15,191 nucleotides of DNA from the NCBI GenBank assembly GCA_028565635.1, contig JAOXYB010028722.1, positions 1-15,191 on the forward strand. Reading direction: 5' to 3'. This document shows, piece by piece, positions 1 through 12,300 of the stretch (the first letter of the stretch is position 1; every line of letters begins with the position of its first letter). The notes below the pieces were generated by a model that made no database searches, was not told the origin of the DNA, and saw nothing but the letters and a program-made list of their open reading frames with translations. The position numbers were made by a program, and so were the translations under genes. Source of the DNA: Phoronis ovalis. Taxonomy: Eukaryota > Phoronida > Phoronidae.

Positions 1-95
1 GCCGTTATAGCAACACAAAGAAAAGGTTACATACGCCGCCGCCGCATACGGTACGGCTATATGCCCTTTCACTATTACATAGTGATGGGCATAAA
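1..95 (+). mobile_element. Repeat copy A: terminal part with CGC-rich run and hairpin
   Basis: Bases 1-35 match the tail of the tandem core and junction of copy C (compare GAAAGAAAAGGTTACATACG near 14062). A short CGC-type trinucleotide run follows. It then forms a strong hairpin: 60-66 pairs with 87-93 (TATGCCC/GGGCATA) and 69-74 pairs with 80-85 (TCACTA/TAGTGA) around a 5-base loop. It ends with an A run. The rest of the copy is off the left edge. Confidence 0.7.
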
Positions 96-243
96 AACCC
101 AAAGATTTAGTACGGATAAAATGTTTCACTTGCAATTTTTGACCCCAAAAAGTACTCAGGCTGGGTTTTAAATATTTTTTTCAGTATTTCTACACATAGA
201 TAAAAGAGTTCCACACCTCTTTGGTTCAGATCTTCTTTCATTC
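1..243. other. Downstream flank / 3' UTR
   Basis: This flank follows the stop codon. On the minus strand no AATAAA or ATTAAA is present before the window ends, so the cleavage site is either non-canonical or beyond the edge. Bases 1-95 are the end of a repeat element (listed separately). Nothing is recognised in 96-243. Confidence 0.6.
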
Positions 244-396
244 TTATGTATTTGGACGTCTTCTTTTGTTCTGAGGTTCACCTGCCTTCTGTCCTGGTAT
301 TCTTCGTTTGTTTATTCGCATGCGTAAAGTGTCAATTTGGTTAATATGTTGTTCCAGGTCATTTCTAATGGCTTGAACAGATTGTTGTTCCCTCAC
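244..396 (-). CDS. Exon q: last coding exon, coiled coil and basic C-terminus
   Basis: This exon encodes residues 1432-1481 and the TAA at 244-246. The helix VREQQSVQAIRNDLEQHINQ continues from the previous exon with a leucine/isoleucine spacing that suits a coiled coil, possibly for dimerisation. The tail ends PQNKRRRPNT, a likely nuclear localisation signal. The acceptor is GCATATTTAAG. Confidence 0.85.
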   Translation of the reverse strand: MREQQSVQAIRNDLEQHINQIDTLRMRINKRRIPGQKAGEPQNKRRRPNT

Positions 397-3300
397 CTTA
401 AATATGCAATGACATAATGCCATAAGGTATAAAGGCAGAATATAGAATGATGGCATACAACTAAAAAGCATTCTTATCAGGGCCTGAAATTATTTTAAAA
501 GCACAATTATGATACTTTTGTTTCTGGGCTACGCTTCTTTTCAAAAATTCTATAATTAATTATCTGATGAAAAAATCATGTAAATCAGCTTCATATCCAC
601 ATTATATTATCAGCCAACACATACCAGCAAATCTTCCATTTCTTGATGTTCTTTTTGTTTCTCTTCTACTGCTTTTCTTTTCTTTTCTGAATTATTCTTA
701 AAGGATATGATCTGTGATTAGTGGTTACAAATTTTACTCCAAGTGTATACAGCAGACATGTACAATAATTAAGATTCCGATGCGGCAGCCTCTCATAGCA
801 TGCATCACCACTAGACAGCATTGTCATAGAGGAATCTGATAGCAAGTTTTAATTTTTTGTTTTGCAGTGTAACATGAATAATTCCGTATACACATCTGCA
901 GAGGAATAAACTAAAATTCAAAGCAAACTTTAAGAGAGCGGCTTATTTATTGGTCATATATTAAAATCACAAGTACTTACTTCTCGACGGAGTAACTCAG
1001 CATTAGTGTAATACATTGGACAGTGTTTCCATGTTCTGTTATGTCCTTTGCCTTTACATGCACCACATGTTACATTACTCTGAGAGGCTGTGACTGGCGG
1101 TTGAGAGATATTTCTGTCTGAAAGCAAATGACAAACAGCTAACATTTTCACCAACAAAAAAGGGTAATTTTATTTCCTGTGAACTGTGATCACTACCTCA
1201 CCCCATTCCCTCTTCATTGTCCTATCCCAACACGTCATTATACCACATCACAAAGCAGTATTTTGTATATGCACCAGAGCATAAGTCGCAATCTTCTGTA
1301 ATATCATTGGCTACAGACTGCATGTAGCAAGCTTTATGACTCAACTAAAAATTCTTTTTTCATATTACACAAAAGTGGTAACAATATCTATTACAGGTAT
1401 TTTTTTTGAAACTATATAACCACACTGATTCAATTTCAAAAGACTGAGATCATAAAATACATTAATGTGTACATATATTGTTTAATACATAGCTTTTAGC
1501 AATCTAAGTGAAAAGTCTGATATATGAAAGTATTACATCAGTAATAACCATTTCTTCCCCAAAATATTATTTAAGGGAAGCTAGTGACTGGCAAACAAAC
1601 CTGTACTGTTAATGTTCACAGTTGTTGCAGATGATTTTGTAACAATAGCAGCTGAATCAGAAGTGTTGCTGGTTAATCTGTCATAAGAACTTGATGGAGA
1701 ACCAAGAAAACTGCCAGAACTTGGTAACTCCTCATCATCATCAGATATCCTAATCTCTTCTACAAAAGTACAACACAGTATTTTATAAATATACTTGTGC
1801 TGACAGTGGTCTAATCTAGCAGATTTTTGAGAAATAGTCGACTTTAAAAAACACAATCCGAAGAATTCTTACAATTTTTAAAATGCATAAATACAGCAAC
1901 ATTAAACATAGTAGAATGGTGTAGTTTTAGCAGTGCACTTTTAAGAACAATTTCAAATTCACAACGGTAATTTTAAACTCAAATATATAAACATGGTTTT
2001 TCAATCTGCAAGCAACTGTCACAAGAACAGATTGAAGCAATAATCATGCCCTGCTATACAGAGACAGTTCTCCAAATGAGTAACTCAAAACTTTTCACTA
2101 AGTAAAGTGCAATTTTGTGTTAGAAACCAACCATGACTCCTTAAGTTCTCGGTAGCAGCTTCACTTGACCTTGACACTGTTTTTCTTTTATTTGGAGGCA
2201 CTCCTATCACAGAATGTGTGGAAGAAATGCTGGTTTTCGCTGGCTCATACATCTTATCAGATGTAACTGTCAGAGACTTGTTAGTTGCGAGGACAAACTG
2301 CTTAGTTCTCTTATTTGTAGACTTAGATGGTACTGGACAGTTAGGTAAACTGATACCAGATCTTAATCCAGCTTGGCATCTCTTTGCTTGAGCAATGCTC
2401 ATATCAATCGGTAAAGGTTCAATGCTAAATTCATCCATGAAGTGCTTATTTAGTGCTAGTGAACCACTCACAAAAGTTTGTTTCTTCTTTCCTTTTACAG
2501 TCGTTCCATAAATGGCTTTCCTCCTGTTTGGCGTATCTAAAATTTTTAATCAATTCCTAAATCACTGCTAGCCTGGGCTGTAAGCTATTCTAACACCTTA
2601 ATCTATTTTGAACTGCTAATTTTAAGCCATTGTTACAAAGTAATCATAACTTAGACTTTATCAAGAAACAAGGTAAATGAAATAGTTGGCAAACTGTATC
2701 AAACAGAAGATTTGCAACATAATGCATCAATACAGGTTGTGTGTTGATTTTTGTGGACAACTATTAAATTGGTTAGTGCATTTAACTTCCTTCAGTCTTT
2801 ATTACCTTGCATCAATCCACCAACTGTTCCATCAGCAGACACGTTGGAAAATTCAGCCTGAAGTTTTCTAGCATATTCTTCATCATGCATTAACTGCACA
2901 GTGCTTGTTGCCACCTCACCTAAAAAAATATCTGACTTAATGATTGCTTTCATTTTGATTTCTGGCACAGCAAAATGGCAGACACATACTTAGTATAGAT
3001 ACTGTAAACAAAATCAAACAAAGCAAATAAAAACATGGCAAGAAAAAACAACCATGCAACCAAACCAGTAAAAAGCACTGACAAAATAGTATAAGAAGTC
3101 TGACTAATAAAAAGGGTTATACTGCAGAATCAGGAGGCATGCAAGTTATACGCTTAACCTGTTAAAAATTATGCATAATAATAAAGTTATAAATAATCCA
3201 TCTCGCAACAACGTGATGAAAAGTTAACATAAATAATCAAGTTTATTTATGTCAATCATCAATATTTGTTTCACTTTTAACAGAAAACTTTACCTGTCAA

Positions 3301-6300
3301 TTCTTCATGAAGAAGTTTTGCTAACAATGCATCCTCTTGTGAAAGGTGAACTTTATTCATGATTTCTTCTTCTTGTAATCGTCTAGACAATTCGACATCT
3401 TCGTTAAAATCAGTAGTTTTGGCATAATCGTCTATTTCTTGTATAGACAGTAATCTTGCATACTCTGCATCTCTTTCTTCTTGAGTACTGTATCCTGTAG
3501 TATGCATTACAGATTGCTTTAAGTTTTTACTAACATTTGCACTTAAATCTTTATTTTTAAAGCTCAAACTTGCATCTGTCAAAGCCACAGGTTTTCTCTG
3601 ATGGTTTTGTTGCAGTTCATTTTCACATTTTTGTCCAGAAGATTCTTGCAAACCTCTCTCAACAGTTTCTTTCAATTCCAGATCAGCTTTCCTAGATTCT
3701 AGAAAACTTATCTCCAAAACCCTTTTTAATTCAGGATCATCTTCTGAGGTAGGAGACCCAGATACATCTAATATTTCGAGGCTGTCTGAGTTAGAGGAAA
3801 CAGTAAGTGGTTCTTCATTATGTAAAACAGAAGTTTCATTGTTCATATTCTCTTTGCTTGCTTCAATTGCTGCTAAAAGATCGGAATCAACTTCTAAGCT
3901 TGCAAATGGGACCTCTTCTAGTTCACTTTTAACAACAGTTGTGTTAACTGGAATTGGACTCAATGATTTAGCACACATTTGTAAAGTTTCCCTGCTTGAA
4001 ACTTCTTCACTCTTTGCAGATAAAACATTATGACAATCTCCACTTATTAAAGAATGACTTTCAGTATCAAAACCCTCTTCACTAGTTGCCTCTGCACAAA
4101 AATCATCACTAACATCCAATTTCACAACAGAAATTTGATTACAAAGTTTGTATTGTTGATCAGACTCAAAAAACATCTGGTTTCTATCATATCTTTTATT
4201 CTTGACTGCATCAATTTTTCCTTGAAGATATTCATGATCCAAATCATTCTTTTGACTAGAACTTTTTGACATATTATATTCTTTCTGACAAATTTGACTA
4301 GAGTTAGTTGAAATAGCACCAGTGCTATGGCACAAAAGTTTTTCAGTCTTTGGAGTTGATTCACACTTACTAGGAAGTGTATGCAGGTTATTACTGGACG
4401 GAGGGGTATGAATAATTTTATTACATACACTGAGATTATAGTTTTCAAGCTTTTTCACATGAATAATTGCAGAGTTTATTGATGAGTTGTTCTCTTCCAG
4501 ATAATCTGAGTTACTTGTTTCTGGCACTCTTAAGGTACCTATTCCATTCAATGCCTGCCCAAGACTAGAACTGGAGACTTGCTGATCTGCGATATTAGCA
4601 ACAATTTCTTGGGAATCAATTAACAAAATAATGTCACTGCTCTCCCTTACCAGTTTTGCATTTCCCTCAGTTACATCTGCAGCCAAGTTGTGATGAACAT
4701 CTGTCATACTAGCTTCTAAAGCATATTCAAGCTGTTGGGATTCACTCAATGATCCAATTTCTGCAACTCTATTTGTAGCTTCATTATTCGTGTCACTGCT
4801 GTCAGTAGAAAGTGGAATCTTACCAATTCCTGAATGAACATTCTTGGCACTATACTGTATGTTAGTAGTCATAGGTTCATCATATTTCAGTTTTGATTCA
4901 TCTAAGCTGTGTTTCAGCGCCATCTTTAATTGGTGATCTTCTACTAAGAACGTGTCACATTGAAGCCTTAATTCAGGATTTTCATCATATACAGGTGCTT
5001 CTTCATGCTTGTTGACAACACTAGCAGAATTCCCATCTGCTTTCATATTCACAAAATCTTCCTTTTTACCCTCTATTTCAACAGTTTGCTTACTTAATTC
5101 ACAAGCTAATTCCATTTGTTGGGATTCTGTCATATCAGCAAAACTTACGTCATATGTCTCAGTGTCCGCAGTAATCTCATTCCTATTGATATTTCCCATC
5201 ATTTCAGAAACCATATGAATACTGTTTAAGTTCCCTTTAATACTTCTTACAACATGGCTCCTCTCATTTATTGAATTAGCAATCTGTATGGGGCTTGGCA
5301 ACACATTTTTGACACAATGATTTTTCGCAAGAGCTTTTCCTTTTCTGGAAATAGTATCCCTATGTGAGAATCTGTTATCAGTTTGAACGTGTCTGAGCTC
5401 AGTTTCTAAACTTTTTCTGCTAGCTTCTAATGCTTGCTTTACTTCTAGGTCATCATCATCATTATCACCACCCTCATCATCATATTCAAGCAGGCTGCCC
5501 AGTGTTGCTGTTCTAGCACTTTCTTCCATTGCCTGTAAAACAGATTGTGTGCCTGACAAAGTTGAGGCAGTAACAAGAAGTCTGCTTTATTAAGGTATCT
5601 CGATATAAAGAGGTACGTATATAATTCAACCTATGTTTTAGTAGACGTATAAAATATACATTTTTTGGGACAAATAATATGTATTTTTCAAATTTTATTT
5701 ACAAAGCAATTAGGTAAAAAACTACTGCATCTACCAACGTGAAAGTTTGTATAAATGAGCTAATTTGACACAAACAGATTCTCAGATTTTAAAATTTTGC
5801 TTTGTTCAAAAGTTATGATTTGTTTAGGGGTCAGATGAAAATCAGCAAAATCCTGACCTTACACTTTGAAAATTCATAACTTTTACACAAAGTAAAATTT
5901 AAAAAATTGTAGATCTATATATTTTGTAGATCTAAATATTAAGATAATTTTGCCAATGTTTAAGTAGGTGCAAAGGTCTTTGATTTAAACTTTTCTGAAA
6001 ATTAAAATCCGAAAAACACATTTTCCCCCCAAAATTGAGGCTTGTCAGATCATGAAAATTATTTTCACCCTTTTGCAACTGGGACTCATTAACATTAATC
6101 TATAAACTTTGCAAAAAAATACACTTTACATATCTATCTCTTCATTTTGATTACGGAAATTAATAAAGGAAGTTATAGTCAAATAATGGTGGTTGTTGTA
6201 TCACAAGTCCTTAACTATAAAATATAGATGTTTGTTTATTGTTGACATTCTTTGACTATCACTTGAAGTCAAATAAAATGTTTGCAGTTCAGTTGAATGT

Positions 6301-9300
6301 CATTAAGATCTGTGAACAGTTTAGCTTCTCTGCTTGGATAAATCCTACTTTCTTGCAATGTGACTTGTAATTTGGAAAACTGCTTCAAATTTAAAGAATG
6401 CTGGTTTCAGACTTCATAAAAGATTTACTTAAAATACCAGATTAGACAGCTCATACCACAAGCTATTGCTCTTGGTTTTTGGATGTTGGCTTAGTACCTG
6501 TTTTAACATATCATTATATGTTTGTGAGTCTTCAGCAAAATCTACTTGATCCAAAGAACCTGTTTGATTCTTTGCAACTTTAGTAGTCTAAAAAAGAAGT
6601 AGTAAAAAATGTGGTGCAATTTATTTGAATCAACAATTTCATATGGGATTCAAATCAGTTACAAACCAGGAAAACAAGAATAAGATAGGTGCCAAAGATT
6701 CCCTGATACTTTCTGAATTCATTTAATTCTTTTTTCTAGGTTTAGTTTAAGATTACAATACTGTACTACCTCAATACTGATCTTACATGCATTTGATGAG
6801 CAGTATTTTGACGAGTTGATCCTGGAACAGAATCCCTGTTTGCATCCTGGTCATTACTAGCTTCAAGATACATCTGTTGGACAACTACTGTTTCTTTATC
6901 ACTTTCAGTTCGAATTACATTCAAGCCAAACATGACCTAAATTCAAGAAAATTTTTATCTGCTAAATGCAATGCAACTTCAAAATGAAAACAATTAGCAT
7001 GTAATGATTGCAAAATTTGTTGTATAATTAATGTTTGAGTACACATTGTAAATACCATTCATATGTAATAATTACATCTGACATTCTATGTGTTTGATCA
7101 TCCTTTATTTTAAAAATATGTCTTACATTTCATACATTTTTTTACTTAACCTTGTCATTAATATCAACTGCTAAATACTTCAGTTGAAAAAGTTAACGTA
7201 TAAAACAGACGAGAGAGCCATGAGGCTCAATGCGAGTAAATTATGTGACAGTATTATTTACAATATAATTACTTCCAGAAATAGATATGGAATGTTTGAA
7301 TGAAATGCTAGTGTCAAACTATTGTTTCCAATACTGTACAAGTATGATGTATCTAGAGAATGCACATCGGGCTTTACATGGCACTATGAAGTTGCATAGT
7401 GTGAAATATTTACAATTCAATTACTCTGTCGTGACTATTTAGATTGTGCAAGTGGTATATGTGGTTACAGGAATAAAAGAATTACATGTATATAGAATTT
7501 TCTTTTACTTTAATTTTTCACTCATATTAATTTTATGTTTTCATATTGGGCATTTTTGTAGGTTGACACAAAAATTAGAGATAGCATTTTGGGACAAAAA
7601 GTAAACCTTTGCTGTAGACTAATTAATACTAGTTGGCTCAATTAATTATATAAATATGGTAACAAGGTTAAAATGAGAATCATTGAAACAAGCAGCCCAA
7701 ATTGTATGTTAGGACCTAAATATTTGCATAGGCCAAAAGTAATAAGTGGTGTTTCCAGTAATAGTGTGAAAAAACTAGTGCAGGTAGGAAGTTATCTTTC
7801 TTTAACCAAAATATGAAAGACACAATTAAAAGAAAACACAAGTTTGCTCAACATAATCAAAAGGCACAGTATTATGGCAACATATGTCCTGTATTCCTAT
7901 TTTTTATTTGCATTTCTAATAGTTTGATCACCTAAGTCTTCTAAAATTGGTTATTTCTACAAGTTCCATCAGCTAAAAACAATAATTATCTCATTTGATA
8001 ACCCTAATAAATGCAATATAGTACTTTACCTGAAGAAACAGTTGGTAATAGCTTGCAATATCATAATGAACTAGATCCCCAAGGACATCTTGTAAGCAGG
8101 TTTGAACACACTCTGAAATAAAAAGAATAGACTTCACTTTCTTTATTTTGATATATAAAAGAGAAAAAACATTTGGAATACATGTTTTCTATGGCAAACT
8201 GTAAATGAACTAAGTCTGTTTTAATTTTAACATGACAAAATAATTTAAATATTCCAATAAGAGCTACCTAAACTAGCAGTGAAAACTGCACCCTCACACC
8301 GGGAAGAGAAGGGTTTAGGCAAGATTTGCATTTTATTTCCGAAAATAATAAACACTTGATATGCGTAGCAAAACATACTGCTGGCGAGTACCTTTTGGAT
8401 TTCTGTTCTCTGTGATGAAGTTATCTCCACATTTTTTCAAATGCCTCTGTCTAGCCTGTGAACAATAATTTACTGCGTAAGCTTGCTGATGACATGGCAC
8501 AAAAGAGACTTGAATATAAAGAAGAGCTTGGCTACCAGCATGAATAGAGACTAAATATTCATATTTAGTTTCAAATATTCAAAGCAGATTTGAAAAAAAA
8601 ATTACAAGACAGTAGTCTAATGCCCATCACAGCCTTAGGATTACATCATTTTGTGGATTGTAGCCCTATTTTGTATTTGGGCAGTGCAATTTTTCAGTAG
8701 TTCTGTCTAAGTGTTATATATATAAGCAATATTGGAAGTTAACTGGGTCAAAATTATACCTAACATGTACTTTGACTTACTCTGTATCGAATATGAATCT
8801 GATCAAATAAAACTGAAGCTGTTGTTGTACATACAATCTCGATAACAAACGTGGCTGCCAATTGGCCATCTTCGAAGTGATCAAGATCAAAATTATAGCT
8901 GACCTGTACTTTGTCATTTGATTTACCCAGTACTGAATATAATGCTTATTGGATAGAAGGTGAAGCAATTATTGCAAGACAAAGAAAGTGCTATGCATAA
9001 CAAAAAAAATGTCAAAGATTTGGATTGGCATTTGATCTACTTCTCAAGGTAGTTGTATAATGTCATCTAGTCTAATATGCCCATTAAATTATGGCCTTCG
9101 TGAATCCACCTTCGAATCAGCCATACTGGAAGCAATCCGGGTCAATATTATATTTAACATGTATTTTGGCCTGTATTTACGCTGTACTGAATATGAAAAT
9201 GATCGGATAAAATTTGAAGCTCTTGTCACAAACGATGAAAAATGTCAAATGAAAATGTCATCTAGCTTTATATGCCCATCAATCTCTGGCATTTGTAAAT

Positions 9301-12300
9301 CCATATTTGAATCGTCCAGTCAAAGTTTCGTCTTTTCAGAAATGGGCACAACGTGACGGGTCTCTTGGGAGCAAACATGATCACAAGTTGTCCATATTGA
9401 AATAATCCAGGTCAATATTGAACTAACCTGTACTTTGGCCTGTATTTACTCTGTACCGAATAAAAACTGATGCTGTTATTGCGACGTGCCATCTCGAGAA
9501 CTAACATGGCTGCAAGTCGGCCATCTCAGAAATTAATCCACGTCAAAATTATTACGAACCTCTATTTTGATCTATATTTACCTAGAACCGAATATGAAGC
9601 TGATCGAATAAAAACTGTTATTGCAAGACAAAGTGTTACACACAGCAAAAAATGTCGAAGATTTGTACCAGCATTTGACCCAATTCTCAAGGTCATTTTA
9701 AAATATCACCTAGTCTAATACGTCCACCAACCTATGGCCTTCGTGAATCCACTTTCCATTTGTTCAGTTAACATTTTGTCTTTCCTGAAACGGGGACAAG
9801 ATAAAGTGCCCTCTTGAAAACAAACATGGCCATCAGTCGGTCATATTGGAAGTAATCAAAGTCAAAATTAAAATTAACTTGCACTTTGACCTGTATTTAC
9901 CGTGCCAAATATGTAGCTAATCGTTTAAAAATTGAAGCTTTATTGCGACAAAAAAGTCTAACAGACAGCAACAACACTGATGCATACATGACAACTATAT
10001 GTCCAGCCACTGTGGGATTGGCATAAAAATGCAGCGGTTATACAGTATTTTTTTTCTATACCTTATTGTTCTGTTTGAAGCTTTCTGAGATCAAGCATGC
10101 AGTAATCACATTATCAAATAACACAACTATCCTAACATTGGTAATACCTTATTGTATTCCTTCAGACCTTGTATGACCAGTAATTTTCTCAGTACCTTGT
10201 CCCCAGAAATTGTTTGTACTGAAAGTTCTCTTTTGGCAGCATCATCAAATTTAATTGCTTCCACAGCATCTCTATAAAACACAAGATAAGAAAAACATAA
10301 AACATAACATTTGGTCACTTATTTAAAATAGTTTTTATGCTAGTTTCAAAAGAATTATGAAAAATACAATGTAAAGCAACCACAACATGTCAGTGTTCTA
10401 GTTGAAGTGCACAATCAAATGCATCAAATGTAACTTCTATGTTGACAAGCCAACACCATCAGCATGCAGTTTTAACATGAAAAAAGGGAATTCATCAACT
10501 GAAAACCTTTTCAATCTAGAGACTTTATAGAAATCGTTATAAATTCCACAAAAACTTGAAAGGACACTGTTTTACAACTATCCTTAAAATATTACAAAAA
10601 GCAACTCTACTGGAAACCAGGAAGATTAGAATTCTAACAAACAAGGTTCCTGCCGGATTTCTGTTACACCTTTACTGATTTTGTGATACTGAATCTGGTG
10701 GTACTCTAAAAATGCAGCTTTGAATGTTTTCAACAATATAAATGTTAAAAAAAAATCAAGCTTGTGATATAAATACCTGAGCAAATGATCCATAAAATGT
10801 CTTCCTTGCCAGACTTGTACCGTTCTATCACATCTGTTTCTGAGTTCATAGACAACAGTTGCATTACTCGCCCTATTTGAATATTCTGCATATGACACAA
10901 GTCTCTGATTCATTCCTGAAATTAGTATATTCTATGTTTAATAGAGAATAAAAATTTCAGAATTTTACAAGGTTAATGAGACGATTCACCAGAAAAACCT
11001 AGTGGTATACAAGCTTTAGAATTCCAATTCGTATTTTACCTTTTAAATAACATTTCCAAAAATCCTTGGATTCTTGTTAAAAAGCTGCAAAAAATTCCTA
11101 TCTGTTGCAAACAGTGTGCCCTTTCAACATGATAGTGATAATATTGATGAAAAGAATTATTTTCTGCATGAAATTACTAGGAAAGGAATAGTTAATTTAA
11201 TATCTTAAAGTTGGATTCCTTGTAATTTTCGCTATAGAAGGTGTACGTACATGTTTCTTAAATCAACCTTCTTCAACTTAACCAAATCCACTAGATAATG
11301 ATGTTTATTTATGAAATATTAGCCCCACAGCCAGAAAACCTGGCCACAATAACAAATTTTGCCAATAGTAAGATTTTCTTAACTGAAAAAGTTAGATTGT
11401 TAACTGATAATAATTACATGCTTTTGTACTTATAATGCTATCCTATGATGATTAATTTGACAAGAAATTGTAAAATTCATAGAGGTGGCCATGCTCAACT
11501 TACAAACACAATGTGAACTTACCAATAAAGTTAGTCCTCATGATACAACAGGACCAAATGAAAAAGTGGGTGAATTTTTTTGTTCAAACAGAGATTTCTA
11601 AATTAATCAATGTCTAACCTTTTCTCTGGGTTTCTGCAATCAGATATGTCAGCCATTTTAGCCACTCAGCTGTCTTGCGCCAACCTGCAGTGTGGTTTAC
11701 AAGGAAACCTTCTTCTAACTGCAATTTTCTCAGTTTTGTCTGCAATAGAAAATATGTGAAAGCCACAACACAAAGTTCATAGGTACTTATACTTTAGTTC
11801 CATTTGCTTTCGAGTTGCAGTAAAGGGTGACACGAAAGTAATAAGACACAGTTGATTTGCTCTTAACTATACAAACTATTTTTTTTTGCATAAAATTATA
11901 CACCAAGAAATGCAATCAAATTTAAGTAATAAATTATATTTCGCTACTGATTTGTAAACATGGGTTCTACAAATCTGAGATACCCATTTTTAAATATTCA
12001 CTGTTGGCTTCCTATAGCATTATATGACTACCATATATTATTTATTTTGTGTTTGGAGTTTTGGATACATATAGTTCTGACATTAAACTAAATAGTACGA
12101 ATTACCGTGATGTATTCCCTAAATTGTAAAGTTGTTTTTTTTAAATGGTTATATCAAACACACATTAGATTTTATTCCATTAATACTACAAAGTTTTACC
12201 TTTTATTTTATTATATTTGTGAGTTTTAACATACATAGTTACTCGTTCTAAACTGTTTTCAACCGATTGTTTCATAATATCTGTTCTTTTGTTAATTTCA

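Noticed and set aside
4122-4448. 108-codon minus-strand ORF within the large exon
   Set aside because: It is an out-of-frame shadow of the UIM exon, which has the recognisable motifs.
5533-5559. Extending the large exon upstream to a TTG start
   Set aside because: It would need a non-ATG start. The acceptor at 5533-5534 fits exon j in phase, and the upstream bases read as a pyrimidine tract.
6432-6497. Read-through of exon j to a stop as an alternative nuclease-only ending
   Set aside because: The donor GTACTA and the downstream exon agree in phase. There is no independent sign of a poly(A) site close to the stop.
8245-8391. Continuation of exon g as a longer 61-codon ORF
   Set aside because: That frame differs from the spliced frame of exon g and carries no motif. 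The spliced 64-base exon satisfies the phase on both sides.
9060-9718. Short plus-strand ORFs (98 and 82 codons) inside repeat copy B
   Set aside because: They overlie the tandem units, similar short ORFs recur in copy C, and they have no recognisable domain. They are accidents of the repeat sequence.
8601-10028. CRISPR-like array
   Set aside because: The repeated units are long, diverged and adjacent without unique spacers, and the setting is a eukaryotic intron.
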